The notes under the pieces: model-generated
The model's database searches: none
What the model was told of the DNA's origin: nothing
The model's input: the letters and a program-made list of their open reading frames with translations, nothing else
NCBI GenBank assembly: GCA_963734185.1
Contig: CAVTGA010000001.1
Span: 2,852,001-2,916,000 of the forward strand
Direction of reading: 5' to 3'
DNA length: 64,000 bases
DNA from: PALSA-894 sp963734185
GTDB taxonomy: Bacteria; Pseudomonadota; Alphaproteobacteria; Rhizobiales; Xanthobacteraceae
Shown: positions 1-8,673 of the stretch, piece by piece
Layout of the letters: each line of letters opens with the position of its first letter
Position numbering within the stretch: position 1 is the stretch's first letter
Position numbers and translations under genes: made by a program

Positions 1-665
1 TTGTCGAGCAGCTTCTCGACCTTCTCGTCTTCGCGGAACGCGCTCCACACGTTCGTCGCCATGACGACATCGGTCACGGTCGCACCGGACTTGGAGGAGA
101 CGACGCCGGCCCAGTCTTCGAGATCGCCGACCGGATCGGGCGCGCTGTCGTTCCAGCGGGCGGTCGTGAGCAACGTCACTTTGAGGTCGGCGTGGCGACC
201 GAAGTTGACCACGGTGCGCGGATACTTCTCGCCCTCGACGATGATCTCGCCGTTGAGCATCGCTTGCGCGGCCATCCATTCCATGCGCCGCTTGAGCATT
301 GCGATCTGGTCCTCGCTCTCCTGGATGACGGTGAGCAAGCGGTTTTGCATGGGATCGATCGGACCGGCGATCACCTGGCCCGGCCGGCGCCTCACGGCCT
401 TGCCGTCCTCGAAAATGCGCTTGTCCTTGATGTAGGCGGGCTTGAAGCTGTAGGTGTTGTAACCCCGCGCCTGCACCAGCGGCGCCTCGACCAGCGGCGA
501 GCCGAACGGCGCGAGCCGCGGCTTGCCGTCGATCATGTCGAAGTAGATTTCTTCCTGCGTAGAGGTGGAGATGACGGGGAAGAACATCGACAGCAGGAAG
601 GTGCTGACCTTGTCCTTCAGATCGTCGACGATGCGGTTGAGCACCGCGGGGGTGAACACGTCCAT
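1..665 (-). CDS. major capsid protein, lambda gpE family (3' part outside window)
   Basis: The reading frame opens with ATG at 665 and runs off the left edge, giving the first 221 residues. It begins MDVFTPAVLNRIVDDLKDKV and contains FFPVISTSTQEEIYFDMIDG and LAPFGSPLVEAPLV. These features and the helical segment with IDPMQNRLLTVIQESEDQI are typical of the Phage_cap_E family, which builds the icosahedral head shell. It follows the decoration gene by 99 bases, the lambda D-E order. The carboxy-terminal part is not visible. Family assignment is by recognition of sequence style and gene order. Confidence 0.85.
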   Translation of the reverse strand, partial: MDVFTPAVLNRIVDDLKDKVSTFLLSMFFPVISTSTQEEIYFDMIDGKPRLAPFGSPLVEAPLVQARGYNTYSFKPAYIKDKRIFEDGKAVRRRPGQVIAGPIDPMQNRLLTVIQESEDQIAMLKRRMEWMAAQAMLNGEIIVEGEKYPRTVVNFGRHADLKVTLLTTARWNDSAPDPVGDLEDWAGVVSSKSGATVTDVVMATNVWSAFREDEKVEKLLD

Positions 666-764
666 GGATTGATCCTCACGATGCGGCGCTCAAGGCCGCG
701 ATGGTTGATGGGAGAGAAGGGACCGGAGGCGCGCGAAAGGCGCACGCCGCCAGCGCGGATGATC

Positions 765-1574
765 TCAACGCGGCACGCTGAAGTGCAGGTTGATGCCGAG
801 GTCGCGCAGCGCTTCGCGCACACCCGACGCGGTCCAGCCCGTACCGTAGGTCAGACCGTTCTCGTCGAAGTTGCCGGCGAAGTGAGCTATCGTCACCTTG
901 TCGGCGGCGGAGGCGTCACAATCCTCGGCCAGGATGACAACCGGCGCCTGCGAGCCGTCGACCGCGGCGGAAGCGCTCATCTTGTACTTGCCGTTGTTCG
1001 AGGGCGCGGCGATCGTGATCGCGACCGTGAAGCCGTCGCCGGCAACGAAGTCGGTCGCTCCGTCCGCGATCGTGAACTTGATCACGCCGTCGAAGGCGGC
1101 GCCGACAGTGCCCTGCCCGACGATGATGCCGTCCGGATCCTCGACCTGGAACGTGCCGGCATTGGCCGCGGCCTCGACGATGGTGACGCGATAGGTCCCA
1201 GCCTTGACGCCGGCACCGGTCGCCGGATTGGCCATGGTCATCGCGCCGTTGCCGGTATTGGCGCCGCCGATGCCGGCCGCCGCCGGCGCGCCGGCGGTCG
1301 CGGCGCCGCCCGCCGTGATCTTGCCGAGCACTGTGCCGCGCTTGCGGTTCTCGCCGGAGACTAGCGTGATCTTGCGCGTCACCAGGTTATCGGTGCTGGC
1401 AAGGATGCCGTCGGGCGTGAAGGTGCCCTGATTGGTGAAACCAGCAGCGACCGCCATGGCGATCACAACCGGCGCGCCGAGAGCGGACATCGCTTCCGCG
1501 GGAAACGGCACGGCCGCAACGGCCAAGCCGGCAATGAGCGCAACGCACAGCGCTGCGCAGAGCATACGCTTCAT
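765..1574 (-). CDS. head decoration protein, gpD-like
   Basis: This 269-residue protein should bind the expanded capsid lattice and stabilise it, as lambda gpD does. The conserved segments are near residues 47-90 (NQGTFTPDGILAS, then the ENRKRGTVLGKIT stretch) and residues 215-269 (APVVILAEDCDAS, then GVREALRDLGI). Between them lies a Gly/Ala/Thr-rich insertion of about 110 residues containing FQVEDPDG, a common expansion in this family. The ATG at 1574 has a good ribosome site (AGGAGA, 7 bases upstream). Oddly, that start adds a hydrophobic, signal-like leader of about 28 residues. ATGs at 1490 and 1457 would remove it but lack a clear ribosome site. Confidence 0.85.
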   Translation of the reverse strand: MKRMLCAALCVALIAGLAVAAVPFPAEAMSALGAPVVIAMAVAAGFTNQGTFTPDGILASTDNLVTRKITLVSGENRKRGTVLGKITAGGAATAGAPAAAGIGGANTGNGAMTMANPATGAGVKAGTYRVTIVEAAANAGTFQVEDPDGIIVGQGTVGAAFDGVIKFTIADGATDFVAGDGFTVAITIAAPSNNGKYKMSASAAVDGSQAPVVILAEDCDASAADKVTIAHFAGNFDENGLTYGTGWTASGVREALRDLGINLHFSVPR

Positions 1575-1640
1575 GGGTTTCTCTCCTGAGCAGTTTGGTC
1601 CGCGGCGCGGTTCGCGCTGTGGCTCACACCCTATGACGCG

Positions 1641-1668
1641 AAAGGCCGGGGCAACGGCCCCGGCCTTT
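1641..1668 (-). terminator. intrinsic terminator-like hairpin
   Basis: A perfect 12-bp stem (AAAGGCCGGGGC and its complement) closes a 4-base loop and ends in TTT on the minus strand. It lies between the protease stop (1692) and the decoration protein start (1574), inside the structural operon. It could be a partial terminator or an mRNA-stabilising hairpin. The T-run is short. Confidence 0.6.
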
Positions 1669-1691
1669 CGGAAGTCTCAACTCTGAAGCGA

Positions 1692-2990
1692 TCAAGCCGC
1701 GCGCGCGCCAAGATAGGCCTTCACAGCGGCCCCGACCGCGGCAACGTCGTCGCCGGCCTGACTTTCGGCATCCGCGCCGACTTTCGGATTCTTCACGCCG
1801 GCCATGGCGGTCGAGAGCGGATCGACGGCGGCAGCGGCCGCTTCCTTCGGCGACTTCGCGAGCAGGGCCTTGGCCTCGTCCGCCGTCATCGTGGTGCTGA
1901 AAGCGAGGTGGCTGGCGAGTTCGCCGCGGCCCTTCGCTTCGTCGCTGCCGACGATGGCCGAGATGCGCGCGCGTTCCGCGGCGCTGCCTTCCTTGGAGCC
2001 TTCGGCCTTGCCGGCCGTCACGCCTTCGGCGCGAGCTTCGGTGCGCGCGGTCTCGAGCGCGGCGGCGGTGAGCGCGGCCGGCGCGGCCGCAGTGGCTGCT
2101 GTCGTCATGGGGTCCTCTCCTTCAGCGTCCGCTTGGGACAGATCGGCGTTGAACGCGGCTACGGCATCGTCGAATGGGCCGATGCTGTCGGCCAATCCGT
2201 TGGCGACCGCCTCGGTGGCGGTGAAACACTCGGCTTCCGTGGCGCGCACGGCCTTCTCATCCATCGAGCGGTTGCGCTCGACGGAGCCGCAGAACACGCC
2301 GTAGAGCCCATCGCAGAGAAACTGAAAGCGCGCCTTCACGGCATCGGGCAGCGGCTCGAACGGATTGCCGTCGACCTTGTGCTTGCCGGAGAAAATGAAC
2401 GTGATCTTGACGCCCATGTCTTCCATGGAGCGGCTGAGATCGACATGCATCATACGCACGCCGATCGAGCCGACGCCGCCGGTGCGCGAGACCACGATAT
2501 GATGCGCGGCGCTGGCGACCGCGTAGCCGGCCGAATAGGCGCCCTCGTGCGCGAAGGCGCGGATCGGCTTGACCAAACGCGCCGCGTAGATCTTGTCGAC
2601 CAGCTCGAAACAGCCGGCTCCCTCGCCGCCCGGCGAATCGCAGACCAGCGCGATCGCGCGGACACTCAGGTCGGCAAGCCCGCGCTCGAGCGCGCGCGCG
2701 ATGTAGAGATAACCGGTCGCCCAGGAGCCAATCGCCCAGGGGAAATCGTGCAGCAGGATGCCCTTGACCGGGATGAACAGGATGCCGTCGCGCACAACAT
2801 AGGGCCGGTACGCATAGCGCCAGTCGTCGGGCGCCGGCCAGAACCCGTCATCGGCGGACGCCGTAGCCAGCATCTCCATCAGCTTCGGGTGTGCCGCGGC
2901 GATGTGCAGCGCCGTCTCGAAGCGCACGCGCAGCGCCGGATCGACCAGCACCGGGACATCGGCGAACCGGGCAGCAAGAGGATTGCTCAT
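1692..2990 (-). CDS. head maturation protease with C-terminal scaffold, S49/ClpP-like (gpC/Nu3 type)
   Basis: The 432-residue protein has a serine peptidase domain of the SppA/S49 type at about residues 40-280. It shows CDSPGGEGAG, the nucleophile region EGAYSAGYAVAS and the downstream lysine region SGKHKVDGNPFEPL. After about residue 290 it becomes Ala/Glu-rich and helical, like a lambda Nu3 scaffold. An in-frame Met (MTTAATAAAP) could give a separate scaffold product. It should assemble inside the prohead and process portal and capsid. The start overlaps the portal stop (ATGA). Confidence 0.9.
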   Translation of the reverse strand: MSNPLAARFADVPVLVDPALRVRFETALHIAAAHPKLMEMLATASADDGFWPAPDDWRYAYRPYVVRDGILFIPVKGILLHDFPWAIGSWATGYLYIARALERGLADLSVRAIALVCDSPGGEGAGCFELVDKIYAARLVKPIRAFAHEGAYSAGYAVASAAHHIVVSRTGGVGSIGVRMMHVDLSRSMEDMGVKITFIFSGKHKVDGNPFEPLPDAVKARFQFLCDGLYGVFCGSVERNRSMDEKAVRATEAECFTATEAVANGLADSIGPFDDAVAAFNADLSQADAEGEDPMTTAATAAAPAALTAAALETARTEARAEGVTAGKAEGSKEGSAAERARISAIVGSDEAKGRGELASHLAFSTTMTADEAKALLAKSPKEAAAAAVDPLSTAMAGVKNPKVGADAESQAGDDVAAVGAAVKAYLGARAA

Positions 2991-4603
2991 GCGGCTTGCG
3001 CTCCCGGCGCTGGCTCTTCGCGCGGCGCGATCTGCGCGCGACCGGCGACGGTCGACTTGCGGGCCAACGAGTTGGCGGGAAGCCCGTATTTCTTTTCTAG
3101 CGCGATCTGGTCGGCGAGCTCGCGAGCGCGCTGCTCGCGCACGTCGCGCGCGTCCTTACCCTGCTCGGCGGCCTCGTCCTCTTCGCTCGACAGGTTGTTG
3201 TCCATCCGCTCGCCGGCGGCCTGCGCCTCCTTGAGCGGATCAACCCAGCCGCGGCCGGCATAGATCCATTTCGCCTGCGTCCAGGCCAGGCGCCGGCTGT
3301 AGAATTCAGGCGGCTTGCAGTCAGGAATCGCGCCCTTGTGCACCGCCTCCTCGAACCACAGGTCGTAGACCGGCGCACACCAGCCGTCGGAGACGAGCTG
3401 ACGGCAGGCGAGGAAATAGCGCCAGGCCTCGAGCAGCGCGGCGCGCGCGGAGGAGTAGTTGCTCTTGGAGAAATCGCGGAACACCAGCTCGTACGGCATA
3501 TTCAAGCCGGTCGCGATGTAGCGCAGCATCAAGGTCGCGAACGCATCGAGCTGGGTGTCGGCCCCGCCCGGAATGAACGGGTTGAGCTTGGTGCCGGGCG
3601 GCAGCGGCAGGATGGTGCCGCCCTTCATCTGCACGCTCCACTCCTTGAGTGAAGCGTTGTAGCTGTCGATCTTGTCGCCACCGAAGGCCTGGACGAACGT
3701 CTCCTGGTCGAGCGGCGTCTCCATCGCGCCGAAGATCATCGCGTCGAGCACCACCTTGCGCAGCTTCTCGCGGAACAGGTGATCGACCATCTTGAACTGG
3801 CGCGCGACCGCGGCGACGAGCGGCTTGCCGCGGCTCTGCCCGATGCGCTCCGGCTCGTAAGCATGGATCACGCGCCCTCTGCCAAACGGCGTGTAAGCCT
3901 CGATGCGCTCCCAGGTGCCGGCGCCGAGAACGGCGCCAAGGCCGAACCAGTCGCCGGGGTGGCTCTTGCGGATGTGATAGGCGCGCGGCGCGCCGAACTC
4001 ATCATATTCGATGCCGCCGCGCATGATGGCGCTCTCGGCGCGGCCGTTCGGCTGCGACAGGCGCGCCGGATCGACCAGCTGAAAACACGTCGACCAGCGC
4101 GAGCCGCGGTTGGGCAGCCACAGCGGCAGCGCAAGCAGCTCGCCGGCGCTGGCGAGCGTGCGCGCCTGCAGCCGCGTCGCGCCGTGGAAGGTCAGCTTGT
4201 TCGCGGCATCGAAGTAGACGCCGTCCGCCGCGCTCTTCCATTCCGCCTCGACCTCGCGCGACCAGCCTTCGACCCAATCCGCGTCGCGCTTGAGCGCGAT
4301 GCGGTCCGGGTTCGGCTTCATCATCACGCGCGGCCCCACGACGTTGTCGACGTAGGTGCGCTCGGCACCGGCCGCAACGCCGTTGTTGCGCGCCAAGTCG
4401 TCGCCGCGTGCAACGATGGTATCGAGCTCGCCGAGCAACGCCGCGTCGGGCGACAGCCGCGCCACCTGCCACGAGCGCATATCCTTCGCATTGAAGGAGG
4501 CCGCGTGATGAGCAGTCTCGACCTCGGCCGAGACCATCACGCGCGCGGAGGCGGGCAGCGGAACGCGCATGCGCGGCTTGGCGGGAACGGGAAGGGTTTG
4601 CAT
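2987..4603 (-). CDS. phage portal protein, lambda gpB family
   Basis: The 538-residue product should form the dodecameric portal through which DNA enters the head. Typical segments are NNGVAAGAERTYVDNVVG, the central VARQFKMVDHLFREKLRKVV, and the AFATLMLRYIATGLNMPYEL region with the FSKSNYSSARAALLEAWR motif near residue 410, all characteristic of lambda-type portals. I chose ATG at 4603 (MQTLPVPAKP). The frame is open further upstream, but the extra 34 residues are low-complexity Arg/Ser and would overlap the gpW gene. The stop overlaps the protease start by four bases. Confidence 0.92.
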   Translation of the reverse strand: MQTLPVPAKPRMRVPLPASARVMVSAEVETAHHAASFNAKDMRSWQVARLSPDAALLGELDTIVARGDDLARNNGVAAGAERTYVDNVVGPRVMMKPNPDRIALKRDADWVEGWSREVEAEWKSAADGVYFDAANKLTFHGATRLQARTLASAGELLALPLWLPNRGSRWSTCFQLVDPARLSQPNGRAESAIMRGGIEYDEFGAPRAYHIRKSHPGDWFGLGAVLGAGTWERIEAYTPFGRGRVIHAYEPERIGQSRGKPLVAAVARQFKMVDHLFREKLRKVVLDAMIFGAMETPLDQETFVQAFGGDKIDSYNASLKEWSVQMKGGTILPLPPGTKLNPFIPGGADTQLDAFATLMLRYIATGLNMPYELVFRDFSKSNYSSARAALLEAWRYFLACRQLVSDGWCAPVYDLWFEEAVHKGAIPDCKPPEFYSRRLAWTQAKWIYAGRGWVDPLKEAQAAGERMDNNLSSEEDEAAEQGKDARDVREQRARELADQIALEKKYGLPANSLARKSTVAGRAQIAPREEPAPGAQAA

Positions 4604-4613
4604 GGTGGTCCGG

Positions 4614-4850
4614 CTAGAACGCCAGGTAGAGGGGCCGTGTGACGTTGACCGGGCTCGCCTCGGTGAGCTGCGCGATCCGCGCCTTGAGCGACGTGATGTA
4701 GCCATCGAGGGCCGCGAGATCGGTCTTGGCGAAGGTCACTTCCTTGTCGCCGTTGTAGCGCACGGTCTGCCGCAGCGAGCCGGTCAGCAGTTTGTGCCGC
4801 GCGGTCTCAGCCTCGGCGAGCCAGGATTGCAGGGTGACGAGATCGGTCAT
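4614..4850 (-). CDS. head-tail joining protein, gpW family
   Basis: This 78-residue protein (MTDLVTLQSWLAEAETARHK) fits gpW in size, in its two-helix pattern with a central VTFAKTDLAALDGYI segment, and in its place between large terminase and portal. gpW joins the portal to the tail connector after packaging. The gene is 10 bases upstream of the portal start and separated from the terminase by a perfect palindrome. Confidence 0.85.
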   Translation of the reverse strand: MTDLVTLQSWLAEAETARHKLLTGSLRQTVRYNGDKEVTFAKTDLAALDGYITSLKARIAQLTEASPVNVTRPLYLAF

Positions 4851-4861
4851 TGGAAGGCTCC

Positions 4862-4887
4862 AGCAAGCTGCAAATTTGCAGCTTGCT
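4862..4887. repeat. 26-bp perfect palindrome, copy 1 of 3
   Basis: The core AAGCTGCAAATTTGCAGCTT is extended by three bases on each side to a perfect 26-bp dyad. It fills most of the 36-base gap between the terminase stop and the gpW start. Related copies are at 16645-16670 and 28468-28491. Confidence 0.9.
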
Positions 4888-7022
4888 CACACGTAGGGAT
4901 CGTTCACCACGGCGAGCGGCGTGGGCCGCGTAACCGGCCGCTGACGCAGCGCCGCGAGCGGCACCGCCGGCACCAGCGGCGGCAGATCGGCGTCAATCTG
5001 CTCTTCGTCGAGCTCGACCGGCGTGACGGCCGCGGCCGTGCTCGCCAGGCGATCGAACAGATCCGGCGCGTCGGGACGCACCAAGCCCGCGAGCTCGGCG
5101 GCGCGCTCCGCCCATTTCTTTTCCGACCACGCCCATAGCCCGACGTAGTGCGTGCCCGCCATGTTGTAGACGCGGCAGTCGAGCCAATGGTTGGGACCTT
5201 TGCGCACCCAAACCCGTGCCGGCCCATCGCTCGTCTGTTCGGTCTTGACGTACTCCGCGGAGAGATGGCGGAAGTATTCGTCCGGCGTGTCGGCCGGCCA
5301 GTGGCAGTATCCGGTCGGGAAGCCCGCCTTGCCCTCCTTCGGCACGCGGCCGAGGTAGACCATCAGCGCGCCCTTGAGGCCGTAGGTTCCGACCAACCAA
5401 ACCTTGACGCCATAGCGCCGCGCCTTGCCGGCATACGGCCCTGAGCGTTTCACCTCCGCGGCCTTGGCGCCGAAGATCGCCGGATGCGACCAACCGTCTT
5501 CGCCCTTGACCGCGATCGCGTTGTGGCGCCGCTTCACCCAAGTGCAGACCGCATCGACGTTGTAGCCGCTGTCGACGATGATGAGGTCATCACCGAGCTT
5601 CGCTCCCGAATGCAGACGGAAGCCCTGATCGACGATCACGTCCAGCTTCGGCCAGGCTCCCTCGAGCGCGACATCGGTTGAGCCCGACAGGTAGCCGCAG
5701 CCGATCAGCCAGTTCTCCTTGTTCGCCGCCCAGCCCGTGCGCTCCCAATAGATGCCGTCCCCTTGGACGTCGACGGCCAGCGTAAAGTAGAGCGCATGGG
5801 CCGGCGCGGTGCCGCGCAGCCACGTCTCGCGGCGCGCAGCCATCGCTTCCCATGCCGGCCCTTCGCCCTTGGCCTCATAAGGCCGGCCGAGGCCCTCGTT
5901 TTCGAAGACCTTGCGCTTCTCCGGATCATCGCCGGCAGCTTCATCCTGGCGAGCCAGCTCGTCCCAAGTCTCAAAGCTCGTGATCTCGCCGGTCTGCGCG
6001 TAGGAGTGATCGAAGCGGAGCTCATGCAACGCGCGCCACTTCGCAGCTTCCTCGCGCCGCATCGACTTCGGCGGAATGACGCCGTCGGCATCGGCGACGG
6101 TCGGTATCCAGGTCGCGCCGCGCGCGAGCGACTTCATCACCGGCTTGTCGGCGTCGGTGTGCTCGGTCTTGCATGCCGGGCAATACCAGCGGCAACAAAA
6201 CGGCGCGGCCTTCTCACGCTTGATGTCTTCCCACACCAAATCGTGGATCGTTCCGCAGGCGTCACTCTTGCACGCGACGTAGAAGCGGCGCTTGTCGCTT
6301 ACCTCGTAGTCGAGGTCGATGTCCTCGCCTTTGGCAACGGGCGAGGAGATGTCCAGGCACTTGGACAGACCGAAGCGGCGGTACGTCTTGAGCCGCGCGT
6401 CGGAGAGGTTCTTCGGGTCGCCCTTGCCTTCCGCATCCTTGGTCCAAGCCGAGCGATCGTCCCGGATCATGTATCGGATCGAGTGCTGGCGCAGCGTCGC
6501 TGCAGAGTTGGCGCCGGCGAACAGGACGAAGCCGCCCTTGAAACGCAACCGATCCGAGGTCGAGCCCTCACCCGAGCGGGATTTCTGCGGCAGCACCACG
6601 CCGCCCTTGGCCGGATTCAGCACATCGGTGACGGCGATGGACGGATCGAGTTTCTCCTGCTTCCAGTCCTTCGCCGCCTTCACCGTCGAGTTGATATACA
6701 TCGACGGGCCCGGCGCCTTGTGCATGATGAAGGCGAGGAAGTTGCACCCGACTTCCGAGCCGCCACCCTGCGCACATTTCTTCAGCGTCACGTGACCGCA
6801 CGGATCCTCGGGCGAGAGCCGGTCCATCGGTTCGACCAGCTCCGGAGCGACGTCGTTGCTCCACGGGCCCGGCAGCACCGACGCATCCGCCGATACGACG
6901 CGGAATGTTGCCGCATGCTCGGACACCAGCATGCGCGGGTCCGGACGAAGACCTGCCGCCGCGGCCTTGTCGACGACAGCGGCGTTACGCTTCAGCCGCG
7001 CTTCGATCTCCGGCCGGTGCAT
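4887..7022 (-). CDS. terminase large subunit, GpA family
   Basis: The 711-residue protein is the ATP-driven packaging motor and nuclease. The amino-terminal ATPase has KKCAQGGGSEVGCNF near residue 90; as in lambda gpA the lysine precedes the glycine loop. It also carries a zinc-ribbon insertion with CKSDACG and CPACKTEH near residues 260-300. The nuclease half contains YFTLAVDVQGDGIYWE and LIIVDSGYNVDAV. ATG at 7022 follows GAGG at a fair distance, and a GTG one codon upstream is possible. The gene overlaps the small subunit gene by about 38 bases, the usual TerS-TerL coupling. Confidence 0.93.
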   Translation of the reverse strand: MHRPEIEARLKRNAAVVDKAAAAGLRPDPRMLVSEHAATFRVVSADASVLPGPWSNDVAPELVEPMDRLSPEDPCGHVTLKKCAQGGGSEVGCNFLAFIMHKAPGPSMYINSTVKAAKDWKQEKLDPSIAVTDVLNPAKGGVVLPQKSRSGEGSTSDRLRFKGGFVLFAGANSAATLRQHSIRYMIRDDRSAWTKDAEGKGDPKNLSDARLKTYRRFGLSKCLDISSPVAKGEDIDLDYEVSDKRRFYVACKSDACGTIHDLVWEDIKREKAAPFCCRWYCPACKTEHTDADKPVMKSLARGATWIPTVADADGVIPPKSMRREEAAKWRALHELRFDHSYAQTGEITSFETWDELARQDEAAGDDPEKRKVFENEGLGRPYEAKGEGPAWEAMAARRETWLRGTAPAHALYFTLAVDVQGDGIYWERTGWAANKENWLIGCGYLSGSTDVALEGAWPKLDVIVDQGFRLHSGAKLGDDLIIVDSGYNVDAVCTWVKRRHNAIAVKGEDGWSHPAIFGAKAAEVKRSGPYAGKARRYGVKVWLVGTYGLKGALMVYLGRVPKEGKAGFPTGYCHWPADTPDEYFRHLSAEYVKTEQTSDGPARVWVRKGPNHWLDCRVYNMAGTHYVGLWAWSEKKWAERAAELAGLVRPDAPDLFDRLASTAAAVTPVELDEEQIDADLPPLVPAVPLAALRQRPVTRPTPLAVVNDPYV

Positions 7023-7674
7023 CACTCACATCCTCATCCACGATGTCGGCCTCGAGCTGCTCATCCTCATCGTCGCCGGCGTCTTTGCGGTCGAGGTCTG
7101 CGGCAAGCGCGTCCAGAACCTTGCGCACCTCCTCTTCCATGATCGCCCGGGCTGCCCGATCATCGGGCGCCCCGCGCACGCGTCCCGCGCAGAGCGCCGG
7201 CAAGGACAGGAACCGGTCACGCGCGCGTCGGAAAATTCCGAAGGTCCTGGCCTCGACCTCATCTTTGTCGGCGAGGCGGCCGGTGCGCTCCTCAAGGTCG
7301 AGACGCGCGCCTTCGGCTTGGTAGCTCTCACGTAACGCGCGCGACGCCGAGTATTTGGGCGATCCGTCGTCGGCGTCGACCGTCTCGGGTGCAGCGGTTG
7401 CCGTCGTCGTCGTCGGCTGCGCGATGCCGCCAGGATTGCGCAACGCCTGCGCCGGATCCGTCGTCGCGCCGATCAGCCGGTCGAACTCGACCAGGTTGAC
7501 CTTGATCTTGGAGCCGTCCTGGCGAACCTGCAGCAAACCCTCGGCGCGGAACTTCTTCACCCGCTTTGAAATCGCCTGCGTGCTGACGCCCTTCAGTTCG
7601 GCGATCTCGGAAAGCGAGCGCCAAACATCCGCCAGCACCAACGTCGCCTGCGCTTCAACCGGTTGAGGCTCCAC
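6985..7674 (-). CDS. terminase small subunit
   Basis: The 229-residue product should bind the packaging site and load the large subunit. Residues 15-60 form a winged-helix or MarR-like DNA-binding segment (LSEIAELKGVSTQAISKRVK). A helical oligomerisation part follows (KYSASRALRESYQAEGARLD, then LADKDEVEARTFGIFRRARD), typical of phage small terminases. The tail is very acidic. I favour GTG at 7674, six bases after AAGGTGG. A TTG at 7680 is the alternative. A 15-bp dyad at 7686-7700 lies just upstream. Confidence 0.8.
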   Translation of the reverse strand: MEPQPVEAQATLVLADVWRSLSEIAELKGVSTQAISKRVKKFRAEGLLQVRQDGSKIKVNLVEFDRLIGATTDPAQALRNPGGIAQPTTTTATAAPETVDADDGSPKYSASRALRESYQAEGARLDLEERTGRLADKDEVEARTFGIFRRARDRFLSLPALCAGRVRGAPDDRAARAIMEEEVRKVLDALAADLDRKDAGDDEDEQLEADIVDEDVSDAPAGDRSAAEA

Positions 7675-7685
7675 TGTCAACCACC

Positions 7686-7700
7686 TTCAACCCTGTTGAA
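7686..7700. promoter_or_regulatory. 15-bp dyad upstream of terminase genes
   Basis: TTCAACCCTGTTGAA is a perfect 6-bp inverted repeat with a 3-base spacer, 11 bases before the small terminase start. It could be an operator, or a binding site for the terminase itself near cos. No recognisable -10 or -35 pair goes with it. Confidence 0.4.
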
Positions 7701-7789
7701 ACTCATCTCAACTGCCGAAATCGCGGGGTTCGAATTACTCGCGTCCGAGAGGGGTCCGGGAAGGACCCGCGCGCCGTCTCGGATGGCCC

Positions 7790-8572
7790 CTACGCGGCGG
7801 TGCGGACCGGACGCGGCGGGTACTTCGCCATCATGGCCCTGAAGTTCGCAGCGTAACGCCGCTGCACCACCTGCCTCGCCGTTTCGTAGAACGGGAAGCG
7901 CTTGGTGTAACGCGGCGGCTTGACGAAGATCAGCACCGGTACGATCTCGCGACCGCCCTTGCGCCAATAGATACCTGGATGAGCCCTGCGTCCGTACACC
8001 TTCGAACGCGGGTCCCCTAAATCGGGGCGCAGCAGGATGTAACGACCGACCCCCTTGCGCTTCGCGCGCGCCAGCGACTTCTTCGTCGCATTGGCGTCAT
8101 AGCCGGCCGAGTGTTCAGCTGCGCCGAGCTGGGACAGGATGCGGGTGATTTCCCCGCCCTTCATGTTCCCATTGGCATCGAGCGTGACACCCCGACCCGG
8201 CACGACATACTCACCAGGCCGAAGTATGCCGGCGCGCTCGAGCGCGCGCTCGTGGCTCTTCTTGACCCGGCCGCCGCCCTCGACCTGCGGACCGAGGAAG
8301 CGCCATGCCGGGATAGACCCGAAGCCTTCCTTGAACCGGACCTCGGCGACCGGCTCGCTGCGCGTCGCCGGCTTGATGTAGAAGGCATTGAGGGTGAACC
8401 GCGTCGGACGGTCGAAGACCTCGGAAGCCTTGGCAACCTCGGCAGCCTGGACATCCTGGGCCGTCGCCGTGAGCGCAGCGACATGCCAGAACTCAACGTC
8501 CTTCTGCCGCGCCTCGACCCCGGCGAGTAGCGCATCGAAGCCATGACGCACGCTGATCGTGAAGCCTGCCAT
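7790..8572 (-). CDS. phage minor tail or neck protein, gpZ-like (tentative)
   Basis: The 260-residue protein starts MAGFTISVRHGFDALLAGVE and is Arg/Lys-rich with mixed alpha/beta character. Segments such as RPTRFTLNAFYIKPATRSEP and FPFYETARQVVQRRYAANFR resemble phage tail-completion proteins of the gpZ type. Its position upstream of the terminase genes is unusual for a tail protein. Function is not certain. Confidence 0.6.
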   Translation of the reverse strand: MAGFTISVRHGFDALLAGVEARQKDVEFWHVAALTATAQDVQAAEVAKASEVFDRPTRFTLNAFYIKPATRSEPVAEVRFKEGFGSIPAWRFLGPQVEGGGRVKKSHERALERAGILRPGEYVVPGRGVTLDANGNMKGGEITRILSQLGAAEHSAGYDANATKKSLARAKRKGVGRYILLRPDLGDPRSKVYGRRAHPGIYWRKGGREIVPVLIFVKPPRYTKRFPFYETARQVVQRRYAANFRAMMAKYPPRPVRTAA

Positions 8573-8586
8573 ACCCCTATAAACGC

Positions 8587-8611
8587 AAAGGGCCCCGTTT
8601 CCGGGGCCTTT
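8587..8611. terminator. bidirectional intrinsic terminator-like hairpin
   Basis: GGCCCCG and CGGGGCC form a 7-bp stem with a 4-base loop, flanked by AAA on the left and TTT on the right. It sits between the NusG-like gene (stop 8674) and the next leftward gene (start 8572). Read-through here would be needed for late gene expression from an upstream promoter. Confidence 0.6.
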
Positions 8612-8673
8612 CCATGCGCTGCCATTCCCGTGACGGGAAACGTGACGGCTAGCGTGACGAAGAACGTGACGGG

